Notes under the pieces: model-generated
The model's input: only the letters and a program-made list of their open reading frames with translations
What the model was told of the DNA's origin: nothing
The model's database searches: none
Assembly (NCBI GenBank): GCA_031761405.1
Contig: JASEVX010000010.1
Location: forward strand, 35,006,753 to 35,070,752
Direction: 5' to 3'
Origin: Serripes groenlandicus
Taxonomy: Eukaryota > Mollusca > Bivalvia > Cardiida > Cardiidae
Length of the DNA stretch: 64,000 nucleotides
Made by a program: the position numbers and the translations under genes
In this document: positions 60,801-64,000 of the stretch, piece after piece
How positions within the stretch are numbered: the stretch's first letter is position 1
Layout of the letters: every line of letters starts with the position of its first letter

Positions 60801-63159
60801 GGTGAACATGTGTTTATGGAAGAACTGTTACGGCTGTTTCCAAGGGAACAGATACATCTGATGAAATCAAAGGAGATTGGTTCACGTGACTCGATGGTAC
60901 TTATGTTTGGATTTCTCGAAATGAGTTGAGTAACTTCTTCAAATATAGAAAGATAATGTTCTATGAAATATAAAACAAAGCATTTCATTTCCCGACAGTA
61001 AGTGAACTGGCTGCCGTGATATGACTGCGAACAATTGTTGAAAACGGCGTTTAACCCCAATCTAACAATCAGCTACAATTGGCCTTATCAAGCATGGATG
61101 ACAACATGTTGACACCTTCTCTATGCAAGTCAATGTTCTGTTCTGTTCAACACTTTTCTTTTCTTTTCTCTGTCTTAAGTTCAAACCATATTCATATAAA
61201 TAACTTAATTAACACATCACGTGTGCGTAATCAAAGCGCCGAAGGCACGTTAGTGGCGATCGTGTAGAAAATCCTGCAAAGAAACAAGCAGTATCTCGGT
61301 GTAGGCTTTGCGGTGTTAAAACCCTAAACTGTTGTATGTACTCTAAGCTAATTTTGATGGGTTATCACATGTTCATCAACAGGTCGCTCGGCTATATTAA
61401 GATAACATATATGTTATACTTTAGAGATCACATTTTCGAATTAAACATGCTGTAACCCTGTGACAGAATATTGTACGAATTGCACCACACGCCACCTCAT
61501 CATGGTGATCGTGTGTGCCCGGTAACTTGAACATCCTATTCTGCATGGTTAAGATGCGGGCCGGAGAAGTCAGTCCTATCAAACAGTACTAATTTTGACA
61601 TTTGACCTCTACGAGTGACCTATTACGCATGGTTAAAATGCTGGTCGGACAGACAGACTCATGGACGCACGGACACACTCACTGAACCGCCATTGTGACA
61701 GCTATATATCGAGCTCACCACCAACAGACTCGACAAAATGTGATTTCAGATAATAAAATGGTTATCAACAGTCAATAAACAACAGGCTACTGAACAACCC
61801 TTTCCATCATATCAAACTGAATTTTACTAATTAAGGTGATATAGCTCTGGCATAACTGGAGGAAGTTGACTTGAAAGTGAGTCTGTCCCTGAAATTATTC
61901 TCTTATACAGTCACACCTTTGCTAAAGTCACCTTTGTTTAGTAATATGCTGTCTATAGCAACCAACTTCTTATTTCCCAATTACTCATGTTCTGCACAAA
62001 TGACCCTGTAATTAACCCTTTCCCAAATACAGACGTTTTCTGACCCCTCTGCAGCAATTGAAAACAAGCAATTTCTTCTTTTGCCACAATGTTTTCAATT
62101 ATGTTTAGTAATAACCTACATTTATAGCACTTTTCCGTGTTTTTGCCTGGATATTCCAAAAAGCATCTGATGCAGATGTGTTGTATGTGGGAAATGGTTA
62201 AAGACCACCCGATTGTTCTCTGCTCATGGATAGTCTTTAGAAACAGGTCTGCTCAAGTAAAATAGGAACATGTTAAGTGGAACTTCTCATTCTTAAACCT
62301 AGGCCGGTTTATTGCTTGTGTTAGAAGGTTTAAATGTATGAGAATTTCGGCACAAGCTTGCACAGGCTTGCACAAGCAGGCGATGCCTAATGTATGGGCC
62401 GAGCATCTATTGGCATGATCTTACAAGACTCATGCGTCATACTTTGCATGGCTGATAAAACGCGCAATGATATGTATTATCTGCCTAAACATGAAGAGTG
62501 CTTATATTTACCTCTTTTATCTCAATGAAGATCGTAAGCTCGATACATCTCAAATCTTAGTATTAATCCGGTGCCAACCAAACGTCGGATGACCTAACGG
62601 GCACCTGCTTACTATGTCACTCCTCAATAGGCGTATGTCTCGCACAATAATATTCTCTGTCTCCAGACACGAAGAAGGCTAATGTTTACATTGTTTCACT
62701 TAATTACATGATAGTTCGATAATTCTTAAATCTTGGTATCAATCTTGTACCAAAATAGCACTAACAGTATTATTGTTAACCATGTCTCTGCAGAAATATG
62801 TCATAGTACAGTGGCTATTGTTACCACAATCACCACAAAAAGTGCAGATCCTGATCAAAATGTTGATAAGCGCAGGTTTATCTGAATGAATCTAGACTGG
62901 TCGTAAAATGATCGAACTGAATGATGGATGTTTATTCTTCTCTGTTGTTTCAATAGGTCGGGTGTCTGATGTTAAATTGGAATACATGACAAAAACAAAA
63001 ATAACCATAAATGAGCGGCTGAACTATTTCAAGTCCAAAGGACCGATGCTGAATACGACACAAAATATACTGTACGAGTTTTACAGACCATACAACGAAA
63101 GGATGGCGGCTCTCACTGGAGATGGTGATTTTCTATTCAAAATGGCGGACTTGGTTTAA
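30624..63159 (+). CDS. Sulfotransferase copy 2 (CHST15-like), start to stop
   Basis: Type II membrane sulfotransferase expected in the Golgi, using PAPS to sulfate a glycan. Exons: 30624-30806, 32605-32800, 35331-35447, 38373-38529, 39781-39973, 60583-60700 and 62957-63159. A 69-nt candidate exon at 31044-31112 also fits in phase. Without it the protein has 388 residues. The first exon gives six basic-rich tail residues and one membrane span (residues 7-25). The catalytic part has the PAPS loop FIIGVKKCGTTALY and the 3'-phosphate motif RDPVDRLYSDYYF. The six 3' exons have the same lengths and phases as copy 1 and no internal stop. The intron at 39974-60582 is 20.6 kb, against 5.8 kb in copy 1, through array growth and a ~10-kb transposon, so efficient splicing is not assured. 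Confidence 0.85.
31044..31112 (+). CDS. Candidate 69-nt stem exon
   Basis: Between ATCAGAG and GTATATC a 69-nt stretch (23 codons, phase 0 at both ends) would add NPQTSMLYRCIFSLCYGR and CFDSK. It fits in frame between exon 1 and VPWTYDERF. Support is only the splice sites and the phase. I have no second copy to compare with. Confidence 0.3.
31590..32604. other. Left end of duplicated block, copy 2
   Basis: Aligns with 80-1317. Within this 1-kb stretch the only named structure is the 65-bp hairpin (32045-32110). Confidence 0.65.
32045..32110. repeat. Palindromic repeat, partner of 656-720
   Basis: Same inverted ends (GGGGGCCGTTTTATCA and TGATAAAACGGGGCCC) and the same centre as in copy 1. 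Confidence 0.75.
32605..32800 (+). CDS. Copy 2 exon with 5'-PAPS-binding loop
   Basis: Same sites and length (196 nt) as copy 1. Carries GVKKCGTTALYCYQIKHPES. Compared with copy 1, the residues next to the loop change most (N to C, L to Q). Confidence 0.9.
33870..34030. mobile_element. 161-bp palindromic MITE in copy 2
   Basis: Arms of about 75 bp: GTTTAATTAACATTG, CGGGATTTAAATCCC, AAGAGATTCTTGC and GAGTGCGC on the left, mirrored on the right around CATA. Together with the following sequence to about 34470 it is absent from copy 1 (near 3880). Confidence 0.9.
34148..34188. repeat. (TA)n flanked by inverted GTGACGTCAC
   Basis: GTGACGTCAC at 34148-34157 and again at 34179-34188 enclose about 20 bp of alternating TA. 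The whole is close to a perfect palindrome. TGACGTCA is the CRE consensus, but no role can be shown here. Confidence 0.85.
34850..34950 (+). repeat. tRNA-derived SINE relic, partner of 4372
   Basis: GCGATAGCTCAGTTAGTA and GTGTCGATCC, as at 4372-4475. Confidence 0.5.
35331..35447 (+). CDS. Copy 2, 117-nt exon
   Basis: Acceptor TTCCTTACAG, donor GTAAGT. Encodes NKTGDIYAYVRMFSNASKK to YVNKYIF, phase 1 at both ends. Confidence 0.85.
35448..38087. other. Intron of copy 2, no gene seen
   Basis: Contains a ~75-bp direct duplication (about 36583-36650 and 36661-36730, core ATCGGGTCGTCAGGGCCGTA). A single remnant of the 60-bp satellite (about 37018-37062) lies where copy 1 has its 2.9-kb array. It otherwise realigns with copy 1 from 37061. 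Confidence 0.6.
38088..38356. mobile_element. Palindromic MITE, family 1, abutting exon
   Basis: ATATGAGTC at the left and GGTTCATAT at the right. Partner of 9067-9300. Confidence 0.75.
38373..38529 (+). CDS. Copy 2, 157-nt exon
   Basis: Acceptor CATAACAG, donor GTGAGC. Encodes DGSTTYINLNHHWKTMPGN to IMAVRDPVD. A family 1 MITE ends 16 bp upstream, as in copy 1. Confidence 0.9.
38647..38828 (-). mobile_element. tRNA-derived SINE, copy 2 only
   Basis: On the minus strand the head reads GTGGTGCATAGGTAGAGCGT, then GGTCCCGGGTTCGAGTCCC (A and B boxes). It is flanked by ACAAGCAC at 38639-38646 and 38829-38836. Copy 1 has the empty site near 9560. Confidence 0.75.
39675..39770. repeat. 20-bp tandem repeat before splice acceptor
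   Basis: About five units of GGGTCATTAGTTTCAGAATT type, partner of 10385-10500. Confidence 0.8.
39781..39973 (+). CDS. Copy 2, 193-nt exon
   Basis: Acceptor CGTTTCAG, donor GTAACT. Encodes LYSDYYFTFKRDEDVINK to NYNEPLFRFG. It is preceded by the same 20-bp tandem repeat as in copy 1. Confidence 0.9.
40198..40402. mobile_element. MITE family 3 copy
   Basis: Ends CCAGAGGACTAGATAAGAG and the mirrored CATCTAGAACTCTG. The centre is a hairpin, GAGTACTCAAAAGAATCGTC and its complement, which ends TTTTGAGTAC. Related to 46671-46863. Confidence 0.75.
40676..40926 (-). mobile_element. tRNA-derived SINE (~250 bp)
   Basis: On the minus strand the head reads GGTGGTGTAATGGTTGATCA, then GCCTCGGGTGCGGGAGATC and GGGTTCGATTCCCGGCCGGG, resembling a proline tRNA with a CGG anticodon loop. 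The acceptor 5' strand does not pair with the 3' strand, and a long body follows, so it is a SINE and not a tRNA gene. Confidence 0.75.
40930..41734. other. Intron of copy 2 before the 44-bp array
   Basis: No coding content. The last 150 bp align with 10940-11100 of copy 1. Confidence 0.5.
41735..42703. repeat. 44-bp array, left part in copy 2
   Basis: About 22 units, more diverged than those to the right of the transposon. The array is cut at 42703 by a small inverted-repeat element and resumes at 53074. Confidence 0.92.
42704..43102. mobile_element. ~400-bp inverted-repeat element
   Basis: The left end ACAGTTAAG (42704-42712) is mirrored by CTTAACTGT (43094-43102), and AATTGACAA follows about 12 bp inside both ends. 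The body is rich in CGTTCC and CCGCTC motifs and codes for nothing. Its 3' neighbour in the array is now at 53074 because the large element split off there. A 2-bp GT flank is the only visible target duplication. Confidence 0.7.
43103..43190. repeat. Left terminal inverted repeat
   Basis: Starts CAATCTCATTAAAATCAGA and ends GGTCGTCTCAAATTGACC. Pairs with 52982-53064 allowing gaps and changes. Confidence 0.8.
44085..44300. mobile_element. MITE family 2 copies inside helicase intron 1
   Basis: GACGCATCTGCAACAGATGA at the left, then a second partial copy with GACGCCTATGCAGCAGACGA. Part of the family seen at 24480. Confidence 0.55.
44926..45155. mobile_element. MITE family 2 copy inside helicase intron 2
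   Basis: Ends AACCCTTTCCC and AAGGGTT, with CTGCAGCAGACGACTTT mirrored by CCGACTGCTGGAGATGCG. Confidence 0.65.
45560..45755. mobile_element. MITE family 2 copy inside helicase intron 2
   Basis: GCAGCAGATGACTTTTGAAA and the central hairpin around GTGAGCAATTTCGCAG. The right end contains GTTCTGCTGAGTTGCAG. Confidence 0.6.
46671..46863. mobile_element. MITE family 3 copy
   Basis: Ends GTCCAGATAAGGAGGGG and CCCCTTATCTAAAGCTCTGG. The centre is a long hairpin, ACCCTATGTTGTAGGTACTC and its complement. Confidence 0.8.
46864..48387. other. Space between the convergent genes of the element
   Basis: No coding content. Holds family 2 MITE pieces at 47165-47345, 47595-47860 and 48165-48340. A dispersed repeat at 47340-47590 starts GGCCGGATTGCTCTAGCAAT and includes TTTGACCTTGACCTTGG. 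Confidence 0.55.
48388..49149 (-). CDS. DUF6589-like gene exon 5, C2H2 finger
   Basis: Acceptor TTTTTCAG, phase 0 entry. It begins AITKLTYGVENAADKG, then a TAA stop (49101-49099), then VPFYRNMLNYRNVKGNV in the same frame. The C2H2 finger has C-x2-C and H-x4-H spacing in CHFCERTYAYVASLKTHE and its continuation VKAH. Confidence 0.7.
49375..49627. mobile_element. MITE family 2 copy, fullest example
   Basis: CTTTCCC and GGTAAAGGG ends. GACGCTTTCTGACGCCTCTG then CAGCAGACGG on the left, and GTCGTCTGCTGCAGAATTG on the right. The centre AATTGCTC and CTTTTGCCAC is as in other copies. Confidence 0.75.
49624..49695 (+). repeat. tRNA-derived relic
   Basis: GATAGCTCAGTTGAAAACC (A-box-like) and GTTGTGAGTTTAATCTC (B-box-like). 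No clover-leaf by eye. Confidence 0.45.
49760..49890 (-). CDS. DUF6589-like gene exon 4, signature motif
   Basis: Acceptor TTATACAG, donor GTATAC. Encodes GDRLTDERVQCAQMAMK, then SPRERLEGFISKIEDFHRL. Confidence 0.75.
50024..50505. repeat. Dispersed repeat in DUF6589-like intron
   Basis: Starts AGCTCTACTGGCCAAAGGCC and has two ~185-bp units, each with AAACCAGCCAGAT and GACTGGATTATGGCC. The ends are partly inverted (AGCTCTACTGGCC and GGCCTCTTG). It falls between exons, so it is a later insertion into the element or a passenger. Confidence 0.6.
50625..50850. mobile_element. MITE family 2 copy
   Basis: CATTCCCACACTCAG at the left, TATGCAGCAGGTGATTTCAA, and GACCGCTGCAGATGTGTTGT at the right. Confidence 0.6.
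50897..51023 (-). CDS. DUF6589-like gene exon 3
   Basis: Acceptor GCTTTCAG, donor GTAAGG. Encodes FPLGLIDCNENKTQDVIQLL to EEIVEPVFFG. It joins the next exon in phase to form GGDRLTDER. Confidence 0.7.
51970..52141 (-). CDS. DUF6589-like gene exon 2
   Basis: 172 nt, acceptor TTTTAAAG, donor GTAAGA. Encodes INQGVRSISEKRLLSSPQH to LQHIKK, a basic, proline-containing linker typical after the zinc module in these proteins. It exits in phase 1, which does not match the next exon found. Confidence 0.5.
52480..52845 (-). CDS. DUF6589-like gene exon 1, zinc-binding start
   Basis: 122 codons, phase 0 exit, donor GTATGA. Cysteines at CFMCGF (about residues 29-34) and CVRCFKQC (about residues 98-105) suggest a metal-binding domain. 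The start ATG lies 137 bp inside the right terminal repeat. Confidence 0.75.
52982..53064. repeat. Right terminal inverted repeat
   Basis: On the plus strand it starts GGTCAATCTGAGACGACC and ends TCTGGTTTTAATGAGATTG, the complement of the left repeat. Confidence 0.8.
53074..59645. repeat. 44-bp array, right part in copy 2, with higher-order repeats
   Basis: About 150 units of the 44-bp repeat. Marked variants recur at exact multiples: GTCCAATAAGGGATACCG at 54469 and 56141 (1672 bp, 38 units), AATCGGGTAAAGTCT ending at 55440, 57112 and 57772 (1672 and 660 bp), and TAATCGTTTATAGTCT at 53401 and 53841 (440 bp, 10 units). The far right (58900-59640) returns to units like those of copy 1. Confidence 0.95.
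59646..60296. other. Intron of copy 2 after the array
   Basis: Aligns with 13753-14268 and then 16083-16214 of copy 1. The empty site of the 1.8-kb insertion is at about 60140. Confidence 0.7.
60297..60520. mobile_element. Palindromic MITE, family 1, shortened
   Basis: Partner of 16215-16479 with part of the middle deleted. Confidence 0.65.
60583..60700 (+). CDS. Copy 2, 118-nt exon
   Basis: Acceptor TTTTTCTAG, donor GTTTGT (weaker than GTATGT in copy 1). Encodes GMYHVFMEELLRLFPREQIH to SRDSIR. The phases fit exons 39781 and 62957. Confidence 0.85.
60804..60896 (+). pseudogene. Partial duplicate of the 118-nt exon
   Basis: Repeats the exon from HVFMEELLRLFPREQIH to SRDS but lacks the first ~24 nt and the acceptor. 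The upstream CTTGACAG would enter with an in-frame TAG. The end runs into GGTACTTATG and not the normal donor. It is therefore not a usable alternative exon. Confidence 0.75.
61221..62828. mobile_element. ~1.6-kb insertion in last intron of copy 2
   Basis: Copy 1 (17728-17760) and the third terminal exon (18700-18720) read across this place. ATCAC lies on both sides (61216-61220 and 62829-62833). Contents: no coding content seen, and a family 2 MITE at 62015-62200 (GACGTTTTCTGACCCCTCTG and CATCTGATGCAGATGTG). No terminal repeats are clear. Confidence 0.5.
62957..63159 (+). CDS. Copy 2 terminal coding exon
   Basis: Acceptor TTTCAATAG, 203 nt to the TAA stop. Encodes RVSDVKLEYMTKTKI to GDGDFLFKMADLV. 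The AATAAA found after the other two terminal exons reads ACTAAA here. Confidence 0.88.
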
Positions 63160-63344
63160 GTCTCTCACTGATAGGAACGACTTTTGATGCGTTTGCAGCT
63201 TTCGTAAAAAAGCATTGTGGGAAAACGAGAAATTACTTTTAAATCTGTATCAACTAAATTACAAATATAGTTGAGCTGTGTGTTCTATGAAAATCATACA
63301 CACACGTATACCAACTTTTGTATATGTGTTCAAAGAGTGTAACC

Positions 63345-63500
63345 CTTTCCCCTATGTTGCCGCATTTGGACGCATCTGCAGCAGATGACTTTTGAAAACA
63401 TTGATAATGAGCAACTATTTTCAGTGAGTATGCTTTCGTTCATGGAAACGTTCAATTTGTTTTTAAAGTTGTCATCAGCAGATTTGTTATAAGTTGAAAA
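63345..63500. repeat. MITE family 2 copy after copy 2
   Basis: GACGCATCTGCAGCAGATGA near the left. Partner of 19155-19320. Confidence 0.6.
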
Positions 63501-63624
63501 TAGTTATCACTTCCTTTATACTCGAGAGGATCGCGATTCTTGACAAGAAATATATATACATATGCTCTGACTTCCTTCGTAAATAATATACGAGTTGCTT
63601 CCCTTTTGTTGTTTTTAAAACGAC

Positions 63625-64000
63625 GACTTTCTTCATAGCATAGAACCTACATCACTGTGTTCAATGTACAACGTTGACCGATTCGCCTCATAACATAGAA
63701 CCCACATCACTGTATTTAATATACAACATTTACCCATTCGCCTCATAACATAGAACCTACACCACTGATTTCCATATACAACGTTGACCGATTCGCCTCA
63801 TAACATAGAACCTACATCACTGTATTTAATATACAACATTTACCGACTCGCCTCATACTATAGAACCTACACCACTGATGTTTATATACAACGTTGACCG
63901 ATTCGCCTCATAACATAGAACCTAGCACTGCACGAACATTGGGATTTAATTTAGAAGTAAATCCCAATTTTCGTGCAGTGTAGATCACTGTCTTCAATAT
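63625..64000. repeat. 55-bp satellite, block 3, runs off the window
   Basis: About six units of the same repeat as at 20985 and 27431. A 55-bp palindrome interrupts it at 63926. Confidence 0.9.
63926..63980. repeat. 55-bp hairpin inserted in satellite
   Basis: Arms of 23 bp (63926-63948 and 63958-63980), CACTGCACGAACATTGGGAT with one mismatch, around a 9-nt loop. It falls inside a satellite unit. Confidence 0.85.

Noticed and set aside
60804..60896. Mutually exclusive alternative exon
   Set aside because: No proper acceptor, an in-frame TAG on entry and no matching donor.

Overview
The window is eukaryotic, AT-rich and dominated by introns, minisatellites and small DNA transposons. The repeat content (several tRNA-derived SINE types, palindromic MITE families, and the 156-bp repeat made of 'ttgaaggattttcatgaaac' units and '(CTGT)n') is of the kind I associate with heterodont bivalve genomes. 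A dreissenid mussel or a relative is my best guess, from recollection of similar repeats and not from a search.

The only host genes I can support are two tandem, same-strand copies of a Golgi-type sulfotransferase, most like carbohydrate sulfotransferase 15 (CHST15). Copy 1 (1318-18073) enters the window after its first exon. Copy 2 (30624-63159) has a start codon and a signal-anchor exon. Both carry the same six 3' exons (196, 117, 157, 193, 118 and 203 nt, 984 nt together), with canonical splice sites and matching phases and no internal stop. They differ at about 53 of 327 residues by hand count. Each carries a 5'-PAPS loop (GVRKCGTTAL or GVKKCGTTAL) and a 3'-phosphate motif (RDPVDRLYSDY). 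A degenerate third terminal exon lies behind copy 1, a partial duplicate of exon 5 lies in copy 2, and an inverted copy of the promoter and exon 1 lies head-to-head with copy 2.

The duplicated block runs from about position 80 and again from about 31590, and each copy runs out into a 55-bp satellite (about 20985 and 63625). Within it the introns have diverged mainly by repeats. Copy 1 holds a 2.9-kb array of a 60-bp unit that is about one remnant unit in copy 2. A 44-bp array is 2.7 kb in copy 1 and about 7.5 kb in copy 2, where it has 1672-bp (38-unit) higher-order repeats. Several insertions are present in one copy and missing from the other, so the other copy serves as an empty site.

The most interesting object is inside the 44-bp array of copy 2: a ~9.96-kb element (43103-53064) with ~85-bp imperfect terminal inverted repeats and an apparent 9-bp target duplication (CTTAACTGT). 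It holds two convergent, intron-containing genes: a RecQ-like DExH helicase on the plus strand and a DUF6589-like protein on the minus strand. Both carry in-frame stops or losses, so this copy looks dead, but its layout suggests a helicase-bearing DNA transposon whose second gene is a candidate transposase. It sits in the end of a smaller ~400-bp inverted-repeat element that was already in the array.

The region between the two sulfotransferase copies (about 18.1-30.4 kb) has no supported intact gene. It contains arrays, SINE relics, hairpins and dispersed repeats.
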